From assembly GCF_013248965.1 (NCBI RefSeq), contig NZ_JABRVQ010000022.1, positions 1-64,000 of the forward strand: a stretch of DNA of 64,000 nt. Direction: 5' to 3'. The translations under genes and the position numbers were made by a program. The notes under the pieces are model-generated. The model worked only from the letters and a program-made list of their open reading frames with translations. It did not search any database and was not told where the DNA came from. Position 1 is the stretch's first letter, and the number at the start of each line of letters is the position of its first letter. Positions 7,276 through 14,939 of the stretch are shown piece by piece. Source of the stretch: Psychrobacter okhotskensis (GTDB taxonomy: Bacteria; Pseudomonadota; Gammaproteobacteria; Pseudomonadales; Moraxellaceae).

Positions 7276-9348
7276 TCATTGCTGAGCGGTCCAGTCGAGC
7301 ATTGCATCCAATACCGGTCTGGCGGTAGTAGCATTTAACGCCTGTTCGGTATTGATAAGGCCAACGACGACATAATCCTGCCCAGACAAGCCTTGGACAT
7401 ACCCTGCCATCGACGTGACATTATTTAAAGTGCCCGTTTTTATCCACGCGCGACCAATAGCGGCCGACTCAGGCAAGCGCTCGCTATGAGCAGCAATGGT
7501 GCCACTGACGCCAGCGACGCCTAATGAATTGACATAAGCAGCGAAGCTAGGATGGCTATAAGCGTAGGTTAACAACTCGCTTAAGTTAGCGGCTGTTATG
7601 GTACAGTCGCGGCAGAGTCCTGAGCCATTGGTCAGATAGGGTGGCGGGGTATTCAGATGGTTTTGCCACCACTGATTTATCGTTTGTAATGCCGCAGGAT
7701 AGTCCGTAGCAGCAGGTTTGCCAAACTGATATAAGCTGCTTGTCTGCTTGCTCATGGTTTTATTATCTACGGCGTTAGCATTGCTCGATGTATTATTATT
7801 TCCGCTAGTTATATTGGATTCTATATTACTTTTAATATTAACGGCTTTAACGCTATCTGCTTTGGTTGTACTGTTACCTATAGCAGATTGACCATAAGCA
7901 CCAATCGATAGTGCGACTTGCTCGGTCATGACATTGTTAGAAAAATGATTAATATCATAAATCTGCTGGGTTAAAGTTAAAGACGGATAACTGACCAGCG
8001 GCAAGGGTGCCATCGATAACGCTGCCAGACCCTGCGTCGACTTGCTATTTTTTGCGGTCTGATAAGGCGTTTCTTGTGAGATGACCTTGCCACTTAGGGT
8101 GTTTCCCAGTGCTTGCCATTTGGCCGCGATGACCCGTGCCGCAAAGTCTTTGGCGTCAGGATAGGCGACATAAAAAACATGCTCGCCGCAGCTGTCTGGT
8201 AGGTTATTATTTAACGCCAGCTGTTCTGATTGCCACTGCGGTGCTAGGCTATAACGGGCTTGGCCACAGGAGGCTGTGCGCGTGTTGATCGTAGTTGGCA
8301 GCTGATAATCGGCCAATTTTGGTGTGTAGTCGAGGCTTGCTTGCCCATTATCTAACGGGTAGCTCTTGATACCTATCGTACTAAAATTCACCAAAAAACC
8401 ATCAGGGCTGGCGTTATAAGGACGTAGGGGCGCGTTATCAAAGGCTGCCGGATCTTTACTCACACGATTAAAGACCGCACTATCAATAATAATATCACCG
8501 TCGATATGGTGAATACCCGCTGCTTGTACGCGATAGAGTAGCTGCTGTAAGCGCTCATGGGTCATCTTTGGGTCGCCACTTCCTTGAATGATTAGATCTC
8601 CATACAAACGGTCGCCGATGATGATTCCGCTATGATACACGCGTGTATGCCAGACAAAATCAGCACCAAGTGTGTCCAAGGCAATAAAACTGGGAACGAG
8701 CTTCATTGTGCTGGCAGGTGTGCGAGGAATGTCGGCTTGATGATTGATCAACGGTGAAAATGAAATCTTGATAGAGGTGTTTTTTGTAGACCCAGTATTT
8801 GTAGGCGCAGCGTTTATCGCAACGTCGCTACCTTCATTGCTACTACCATTATTGACAGATGTTGAGGTATCATCCGGCAGTATCGATGGCGCACTCTCTA
8901 AACTTTGATAAGTATAAGGATCATCGGTATAAGCGTGTAGCTGTTGCTCATGCTTTTGGATCGTCTGCTTCTCGATCGTTAGCAATGGACTCTGATAGAC
9001 GGTTGTGTTTTGCTTGTTGATATGATCATCACTATGCTTGTCACTATTAGTGATTTTGCTGCTATTAACAATCTGAATAGGCGCGGGTAAGCGACTGGCA
9101 TTTTTGTCACCCACTGGGGTGATCACAATACTGATATCTGCTGCGGTTAAATCGGCTCGCCCTAGCGCGGCTTGAATGGCTGCTGGTAGAGCCGCTTGTG
9201 CATAGAGCGGCGATGCCATAATAGCTGCCAACAAGGCCAGCGTGGAGAAGCTTTTGCCAGACGGCATAAACAGTCTCAGATATTTCGCAAGCGATTGATG
9301 TTTGGTGGTAATAGCAGGGTCATTAGAGGGTTTAGAAGTGAGTAGCAT
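7276..9348 (-). CDS. dacB: D-alanyl-D-alanine carboxypeptidase/endopeptidase (PBP4, peptidase S13)
   Basis: PBP4 is a periplasmic low-molecular-weight penicillin-binding protein that trims or cuts peptidoglycan cross-links. The three catalytic motifs are present: SxxK as STMK near residue 213, SxN as SNN near 470, and KTG as KTGTLNN near 636. A signal peptide (SFSTLALLAAIMASPLYAQA) begins some 30 residues in, so the real start may be Met28 (ATG 9267, with GAGA upstream). At about 690 residues it is longer than E. coli DacB (477). The extra length lies in a polar N-terminal region at roughly 75-190 and an Asn/Ser/Thr-rich insertion at roughly 490-540 just after the SNN motif. Both look disordered. 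Confidence 0.92.
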   Translation of the reverse strand: MLLTSKPSNDPAITTKHQSLAKYLRLFMPSGKSFSTLALLAAIMASPLYAQAALPAAIQAALGRADLTAADISIVITPVGDKNASRLPAPIQIVNSSKITNSDKHSDDHINKQNTTVYQSPLLTIEKQTIQKHEQQLHAYTDDPYTYQSLESAPSILPDDTSTSVNNGSSNEGSDVAINAAPTNTGSTKNTSIKISFSPLINHQADIPRTPASTMKLVPSFIALDTLGADFVWHTRVYHSGIIIGDRLYGDLIIQGSGDPKMTHERLQQLLYRVQAAGIHHIDGDIIIDSAVFNRVSKDPAAFDNAPLRPYNASPDGFLVNFSTIGIKSYPLDNGQASLDYTPKLADYQLPTTINTRTASCGQARYSLAPQWQSEQLALNNNLPDSCGEHVFYVAYPDAKDFAARVIAAKWQALGNTLSGKVISQETPYQTAKNSKSTQGLAALSMAPLPLVSYPSLTLTQQIYDINHFSNNVMTEQVALSIGAYGQSAIGNSTTKADSVKAVNIKSNIESNITSGNNNTSSNANAVDNKTMSKQTSSLYQFGKPAATDYPAALQTINQWWQNHLNTPPPYLTNGSGLCRDCTITAANLSELLTYAYSHPSFAAYVNSLGVAGVSGTIAAHSERLPESAAIGRAWIKTGTLNNVTSMAGYVQGLSGQDYVVVGLINTEQALNATTARPVLDAMLDWTAQQ

Positions 9349-9442
9349 GAGCAGTCTGTCATCAGGTAAAAAATCAGACTATGGTAACATGAGTTGCTGT
9401 TTTCGCGTAGCTGTAGCGAGCCCCTCTCAACATCAACACGCT

Positions 9443-10048
9443 CTAACGTACATGTAAAAATGCCATTGCTGTCATGATAGCATCGTTATACGCATCGTGG
9501 CTTCCCAATTTGGGAATCTGATAATGCGCTAAGATATTGCCCAGCTGTTGTGACTGAGTGGGGATACCCTGCGTGCGATCGCCCATACGCCGACTGTATA
9601 AATGCCGCACATCAATGACTTCGTTCGGTAATGTCGTGCCCATATAGCGTTTCACCAAGGGATTCAAAAACCCCGTATCTATTTGTGGGCAGAACCCCAC
9701 TATCGGTCGATTATTAATAAAGGGTAGCAGTAATGCCAACATCTCATCATAGCTCATGCCATGCTCGACATCAGCGGTACGCAGACCATGAATCACGATA
9801 GTATCGCGGTCAGGCATCACTGGCGGTCTGCAAACCAGATGCATGCCATTACCAGTATCGATAGTATTGCCATTGATATGAATCGCAGCTATAGACAGTA
9901 AGTGGTGCTTTTTTGGATTGAGTCCAGTCATCTCACAATCAATCGCTACCCACTGCTCAGGTGCTGATGGAGCAAACATCGTTGCTAGCTCTGGACGCTG
10001 TAGATGCTTCTTTTGCCACGCGCATGATAACTGTCGAAACCAACCCAT
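9443..10048 (-). CDS. DnaQ-like 3'-5' exonuclease (DEDDh)
   Basis: The 201-residue protein is a DEDDh exonuclease. Exo I is WVAIDCEMTGLNP with the catalytic Asp and Glu. Exo II is in the IVGFCPQIDTGFLNPLV segment. Exo III is GSHDAYNDAIMTAMAF with the final His and Asp. It is probably a free-standing exonuclease and not the polymerase III epsilon subunit, because the length and the neighbours differ. It lies 17 bases downstream of the CBS/DUF294 gene on the same strand, a pairing I recall from other gammaproteobacteria, so the two are likely co-transcribed and functionally linked. The nucleic acid substrate is unknown. Confidence 0.88.
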   Translation of the reverse strand: MGWFRQLSCAWQKKHLQRPELATMFAPSAPEQWVAIDCEMTGLNPKKHHLLSIAAIHINGNTIDTGNGMHLVCRPPVMPDRDTIVIHGLRTADVEHGMSYDEMLALLLPFINNRPIVGFCPQIDTGFLNPLVKRYMGTTLPNEVIDVRHLYSRRMGDRTQGIPTQSQQLGNILAHYQIPKLGSHDAYNDAIMTAMAFLHVR

Positions 10049-10065
10049 ATTCGTCGATCGTCCAT

Positions 10066-12024
10066 TTAAGAAATTTCTAGTTGATAGTGCTGTCTGAGCT
10101 GCGCCTTAAAGCTTTTAACCACCGCCAGACACTCTTTTAATAGATCACGCTCGAGCGCTGATAACGTCGTCGGATTGACCTGTCGCGCATGCTTGTCATC
10201 GGTAGAGAGCGCCACGGATAAACGCTGCGCCATAAAAAACTCTAACGCCTCTAATAAAGTGTCGGCACGTTCTTGGGTTAAGGCATGACTGCTTACCAAG
10301 GCCTTTAGACGACCTTTAGTGCTAGGCACGTGTAAGACATCATTCTCTAATGCCAAAGTGCGAATACCATGAACCAGCGGAAAGATACCGGCTTTTTTTA
10401 AGTCAATATCTTGTACATTGGGCTTACCGCCTAGTAGGGGCACGAACTTTTGCCACCACTGATTGACATCACCAAACTGTAAGGCGGCACGGGCGAACTG
10501 ACGGACGAACATTGGATCAGATTGCCTATGCGCTGTTTTTAGATGGTCGCGTATTTCAGTGAGTAGCGACTCATCGCCGCAGACATATTCGCCGTCCAGT
10601 ATGGCGGACAAATAAATACTGTGCATCGGATCGCTGTTTTTAAACCACAAACTGATATTTGCTTTGAACTGTTTTAACGGCTGGCGCCACATCGGATTGG
10701 TCATCATGATATTGCCATCGCATAACGGATAACCAAGGTTTGCCAAGTGGTTGTTAAAGGTATCAGCGAACTGCGCCAAGTCAGGATGGGTAAAGCCATC
10801 ACGGATAATTAAGGCATTATCTTGGTCAGTACGCATGATTTGCTCGCCGCGACCCTCTGAGCCCATGACGATTAGGCAAGTATTTTCCACAATGTCTTCA
10901 GGAACGATAAGTCGCCAGAGTTTGGTGAAAACTTGGGCATTGAGCGTCTGTACCATGCGGCTAATATTGCCAATTTTGACACCGTTTTGATGTTGCGCAC
11001 GGATATAAAGACCGATGAGCTCGACTGCCGTATCTAAGCTCGGCAAGTCTTTTGCTTGCCCGATTTGAATACTAATGAGCTGCGAATGATGCCCAATATG
11101 GGCGAGCATATCGCTTTGTCCCAGTACGCCTGCAACGTCACCATTGCTGTCAATCACAGGAAGCCTATGAATGCGGTAGCGAGTCATGGTCAATAGCGCA
11201 TCGCCAATCTCGTCATCAGCCTTGATGGTACGCAGATTGAAGTTGGCATAACGCTGGCAAAGGGTAGTGGCAGGGTCTTGCTGTTCGCTCACGGCACGGC
11301 AAATATCGCTATCGGTCAAGATGCCGAGCAGATGACCGGTGCCATGTGATGTTTCTTTTATATTTTCTAAATGATTTAAGGGTCTTATCAGTACATGTTT
11401 TAGCCCCGCTTTGGTCATAGTATGAGCGGCTTCGTATAAGCTATTATTGGCATCGACAATGTGTACCGGCAATAGATTGACATCAATCACTGGCTGCAGC
11501 ATGATTTGCTGTACTTCTTGCTGATCATTATAGCTATCAATATCTAAGCCTTGACTACTACGACGCTGTTGTAAGGCTTTTAACCGTTCAGGCAATTTGT
11601 CTGACAATAACTGGCGTACCAAATGGTTTTGCGCACTGATTTTGTCCACGGCCGTACCATCAACTTGTAGCAGTAGAGTGTCTTCAGCCGCACGGAACTG
11701 GTAGGGTGAGGGGTTGGTAGTATTTATGTCTGAGTCTGCTACCGATGTTTTCTCTGTTAGCGATTTGGGCAGACGCCGACTATCGAACCAGTCGTTGCTA
11801 TTCAAGTGGTCAGAGTGATTGCTACCCAAGTAGGAAGCGACAAATTCACCATCAAGCAGTTGCTCAATTTGCCCTTTGATGACCACATAAAGATACTGCA
11901 TGTCTTCAGTAGCCAAGCTTTCATTTTTGGCAAGATAGCGAATTTGGGTGTGCTTTCTGATACTTTGCCGTTCAGATAAACGAAAAACATCAAACGGTGG
12001 CTGGGTAAAATCAAGATGGGGCAT
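10066..12024 (-). CDS. cNMP-binding/CBS/DUF294 nucleotidyltransferase-like signalling protein
   Basis: The 652-residue protein has the order typical of this family. A cyclic-nucleotide-binding-like N-terminal domain (about 1-130, with YLYVVIKGQIEQLLDGEFVASYLG) comes first. A pair of CBS domains follows (about 180-320, GILTDSDICRAV and RIHRLPVIDSNGDVAGVLGQSDML). Then comes a DUF294 nucleotidyltransferase-like domain with GSEGRGEQIMRTDQDNALI, and a helical C-terminal DUF294_C domain. The G-S/G-R and DQD residues match the nucleotidyltransferase fold shared with the GlnD N-terminus. CBS domains usually sense adenine nucleotides. The reaction is unproven. It leads an operon with the DnaQ-like exonuclease. 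Confidence 0.9.
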   Translation of the reverse strand: MPHLDFTQPPFDVFRLSERQSIRKHTQIRYLAKNESLATEDMQYLYVVIKGQIEQLLDGEFVASYLGSNHSDHLNSNDWFDSRRLPKSLTEKTSVADSDINTTNPSPYQFRAAEDTLLLQVDGTAVDKISAQNHLVRQLLSDKLPERLKALQQRRSSQGLDIDSYNDQQEVQQIMLQPVIDVNLLPVHIVDANNSLYEAAHTMTKAGLKHVLIRPLNHLENIKETSHGTGHLLGILTDSDICRAVSEQQDPATTLCQRYANFNLRTIKADDEIGDALLTMTRYRIHRLPVIDSNGDVAGVLGQSDMLAHIGHHSQLISIQIGQAKDLPSLDTAVELIGLYIRAQHQNGVKIGNISRMVQTLNAQVFTKLWRLIVPEDIVENTCLIVMGSEGRGEQIMRTDQDNALIIRDGFTHPDLAQFADTFNNHLANLGYPLCDGNIMMTNPMWRQPLKQFKANISLWFKNSDPMHSIYLSAILDGEYVCGDESLLTEIRDHLKTAHRQSDPMFVRQFARAALQFGDVNQWWQKFVPLLGGKPNVQDIDLKKAGIFPLVHGIRTLALENDVLHVPSTKGRLKALVSSHALTQERADTLLEALEFFMAQRLSVALSTDDKHARQVNPTTLSALERDLLKECLAVVKSFKAQLRQHYQLEIS

Positions 12025-12081
12025 GGCATCATCCTTGATGGCATATTCAATAGTAGACGCTTTACTATAGCACTATTAAAG

Positions 12082-12127
12082 CAAAAAACCTCCAATAACC
12101 ATATTATTATTGTGGTTATTGGAGGTT
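12082..12127 (-). terminator. Strong rho-independent terminator of dapC
   Basis: A perfect 15-bp stem joins 12087-12101 (AACCTCCAATAACCA) with 12113-12127 around an 11-base loop. On the minus strand the stem is followed by a run of T (AAAAAA at 12083-12088 on the plus strand). It lies about 85 bases past the dapC stop codon. Confidence 0.9.
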
Positions 12128-12210
12128 GCTATGTAGAGGTGGATATATTTTTTAGAACTTACTGCTTTAAGGACTACTGCCGTTAAAGGTGAATGCTGTT
12201 AAAGCGACTG

Positions 12211-13458
12211 TTATGCGCCAAGCAACTGACGAATACGACTGATGGCCTCACGGCTCTCTTCGACACTGGCAACCAGTGCAATACGCACATAACCTTGACC
12301 GGGGTTGTTGCCATTGACCTCACGTGACAAATAGCGCCCAGCTAAGGCGTGGATATTGGTCTGCTCGTACAAGGCTTTCACAAATGCCTCGTCATCGCCC
12401 GCGAACTGCTCGGGGACTTTGACCCAAAAGTAAAATCCCGCTTCTGGCATCCGCAGTGCTAACAGTTCACCAAGCTCAGCCATCCACAGCGCGAATTTTT
12501 CTTGGTACAGCGCGCGATTGTGCTCGACATGTTTCTCATCTTGCCACGCTGCGATAGACGCCAGCTGATGAGGGATGGGCATCGCGCAGCCCTGATAGGT
12601 GCGATATTGCAAATAAGCATGCAAAATCTCTGCATCACCAGCGACGAAGCCCGAACGCAGACCGGGTAAGTTGGAGCGTTTTGATAATGAATGAAACACC
12701 ACACAGTTTTTAAAGTTATGACGACCCAAGGCTGCACAAGCTTGCAGGAGTCCAATCGGCGCGGTATCAAAATATAGCTCGCTATAACATTCGTCACTGG
12801 CAATGATAAAGTCATATTGGTCTGACAGGCGAATGAGATACTCCCAATCATCCATCGTCATGACCGAACCTGTTGGATTGTTCGGACTACACACGAATAA
12901 CAGCTGTGTTTGCATCCATACTTCTTTCGGTACAGCGCGATAATTGCCTTTAAAATCATTGTCTAGCGTGCAAGGCACAAAGTAAGGCGTTGCTTGCGCC
13001 AGTATCGCAGCACCTTCGTATATCTGATAAAACGGATTGGGCATGACCACAGTAGGCGATGAGCCAGTCGATGAGCTAGGCAACTGGTGGTTTTCTATAT
13101 TATCTGTCGTCTCAGTTTTATGATCAACAACCGCTTGCACAAAACTAAAAATCGCTTCACGCGTGCCCATGACGGGCAATACTTGCGTTTTGGCATCGAC
13201 GTGATTTAAAAAAAAGCGCCTCTCAAGCCAGTGAGCAATGGTTTGGCGTAGCTCAAAGAGGCCATTAGTGCTTGGATAACGGCTTATTTTGTCCAAGTTT
13301 TCACGTAGGACGTCCAGCACAAATTCAGGTGGCTCATGTTTCGGCTCACCAATACCGAGCTTGATTTCACTGTGGTTATGGGCTGGCGTACTATTAGCAA
13401 GTAAAGTTGCCATCTTAGCGAAGGGATAAAGATGCAGGGCGTTCAAGTTGTGATTCAT
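12211..13458 (-). CDS. dapC: Succinyldiaminopimelate transaminase DapC
   Basis: DapC is a PLP-dependent class I/II aminotransferase that converts N-succinyl-2-amino-6-ketopimelate to N-succinyl-LL-diaminopimelate in lysine and peptidoglycan synthesis. The N-terminal LYPFAKMATLL and KLGIGEPKHEPPEFV, the PLP-binding SPNNPTG, SDECYSELYFD and the Schiff-base lysine in HSLSKRSNLPGLRSGF (about residue 260) fit the bacterial DapC branch. ATG 13458 is chosen because the longer frame begins at a TTG at 13482 with no better signal; it gives 415 residues. A polar insertion (HKTETTDNIENHQLPSSSTG) near residue 125 is lineage-specific. The nearby glnD and map recall the map-glnD-dapD order of enterobacteria. 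Confidence 0.9.
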   Translation of the reverse strand: MNHNLNALHLYPFAKMATLLANSTPAHNHSEIKLGIGEPKHEPPEFVLDVLRENLDKISRYPSTNGLFELRQTIAHWLERRFFLNHVDAKTQVLPVMGTREAIFSFVQAVVDHKTETTDNIENHQLPSSSTGSSPTVVMPNPFYQIYEGAAILAQATPYFVPCTLDNDFKGNYRAVPKEVWMQTQLLFVCSPNNPTGSVMTMDDWEYLIRLSDQYDFIIASDECYSELYFDTAPIGLLQACAALGRHNFKNCVVFHSLSKRSNLPGLRSGFVAGDAEILHAYLQYRTYQGCAMPIPHQLASIAAWQDEKHVEHNRALYQEKFALWMAELGELLALRMPEAGFYFWVKVPEQFAGDDEAFVKALYEQTNIHALAGRYLSREVNGNNPGQGYVRIALVASVEESREAISRIRQLLGA

Positions 13459-13837
13459 AAGTAGGGTAACTATAATAGACAATTAATAATAAAGTTATAA
13501 AGAAAATTTACATTCGAGCAGTGTAGCACTTCCCTTATTTTTTGTCTTTTTCTTATCGCTGCTAATTTATCGTCTCTTAAATAAATGCTAATTAGAAATT
13601 ATTCATTGATTTAAGCGACAGGCAAACCTAAGAAGATTGCAGGCATTGTCATAAGCTTGGTGCTTTAGAGCTGATAGCATCTGCAAAAATTTGACTAGCA
13701 AGGAAGGCGAGTGCCAGTACTACATTTAGTACACTAAGTGAGCTTGATACCGCTAATCACATTTTTGGGATTGGCATGATAATAATATAAAAGTAACTGT
13801 CAGTGTTAACGACAGATTATGCTGAGGATAATTTGAT
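13459..13837. other. Intergenic region between divergent genes, no gene seen
   Basis: This 379-base gap separates dapC (minus) from the 13838 gene (plus) and should hold both promoters. I see no convincing coding frame, RNA gene or repeat. A GAGGAT before 13838 is a plausible ribosome site for the plus-strand gene. Confidence 0.5.
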
Positions 13838-14509
13838 ATGGCTAGTGTCTCAAAGACTGATGATCTCAATGCCAAAGATATCAATAACAAAAACTTTGAT
13901 AATAGTACGCCGCGCGCAGAGTTGTATAGGCAATTAAAGCAGCGTGAGCATCATTGGTGGCAGGCGCGTCAGCATCTGATTCGCCTAAAAGAGCGCCAGA
14001 TGTTTTGGTTCGGTGAGAACAGCTTTATGATGTGGCTGCTATGGCAACTGGTCAGCTATGTGGTCGTAGCGATGGTACTGATGTCGCTCAGCAAGCTATT
14101 AAATATCTCGCTGCCGCTATGGCAGTATGTGGCTTTATTTGTGCTACAAACGCTGATTTTTATCGTTATGCTGGCTTTTAAAGGTCGATTGGCCAATAAC
14201 TTGCAACGCCGAATCAATAAACAAGAGCTACTGCGCGAAGAGGCGCTGAATGAGATGACTATCTTAGCCGCTGACAGTCTGTATCTCGATGTGCATGCAA
14301 AAGCACCTATCTCTTTAAAAGCACTCTATGAGCATTACGATGCCCAGTTTCATCTCTCAAGCTTGCAATGCTTGCTCAAAAAGGAGGTTGATGCGGGACG
14401 ATTACTCTTGGGGGAGCAGCAGCTAGAGGTAAATATATTGCCACCAGATTTGGCTGATGATGAGCTCAACGAGCATGCTAGCGAGATGATATATAAAAGC
14501 ATCATATAA
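13838..14509 (+). CDS. Membrane protein with cytoplasmic C-terminal domain, unknown
   Basis: The 223-residue protein has a polar N-terminus of about 65 residues rich in Arg, His and Gln (LKQREHHWWQARQHLIRLKERQ). Two helices follow (MWLLWQLVSYVVVAMVLMSL and YVALFVLQTLIFIVMLAF), then a charged helical region beginning LANNLQRRINKQELLREEALNEM. The C-terminal part (SLKALYEHYDAQFHLSSLQCLLKKEVDAGRLLLG) looks like a small helical, perhaps winged-helix-like, fold. I recognise no family. It is divergent from dapC and stands alone. Confidence 0.65.
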   Translation: MASVSKTDDLNAKDINNKNFDNSTPRAELYRQLKQREHHWWQARQHLIRLKERQMFWFGENSFMMWLLWQLVSYVVVAMVLMSLSKLLNISLPLWQYVALFVLQTLIFIVMLAFKGRLANNLQRRINKQELLREEALNEMTILAADSLYLDVHAKAPISLKALYEHYDAQFHLSSLQCLLKKEVDAGRLLLGEQQLEVNILPPDLADDELNEHASEMIYKSII

Positions 14510-14516
14510 TCAATTC

Positions 14517-14662
14517 TATAGTTGAATCACTATCAAACCAATACCGTACTGCTGGGATAAATTTTGCGCAGCCTCTGTCAGCGTAGACACAGCACGCAAG
14601 TAAAATTTGCACCAGTAACACTGATAACATTAGCATATCGATTTTATGTCGAATTGACTATA
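14517..14662. mobile_element. MITE-like inverted-repeat element, copy 1
   Basis: The element begins TATAGTTGAATC and ends GAATTGACTATA, which are inverted repeats of each other with few changes. The core around 14573-14625 holds GCAGCCTCTGTCAGCGTAGA followed by CACAGCACGCAAG and CACCAGT, and matches copies at 21912-22049 (inverted) and 35433-35592. It encodes nothing obvious and sits in the gap between two genes. A 114-codon frame across it has no ribosome site and is rejected. Confidence 0.65.
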
Positions 14663-14939
14663 TATAAATTCGCTACATCGTTATCCTCGCTAAGCATGCT
14701 AATGCATCGCTTGCACTCGGTTTCCTTGTATCAAAGTTACTTGAATTCAATTATACAGAACCAAAAATGGATTAATGACTTGGTGCTAAAAAGTCTAAAC
14801 TTATCCAGCACCAATCCACTTTTCACCTTAAAAAATTTTTCACCTCAGAACTTCAATCCCAATCAATCAACGACACTTGTCAAATTCATGGATCGTTCAT
14901 ATTTTTAACTCTCTATACCATCTTAATCTTCAGTACCGT

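Noticed and set aside
14564-14908. Open frame of 114 codons after the 13838 gene
   Set aside because: It runs over the MITE-like element, has no ribosome site and its sequence looks random.
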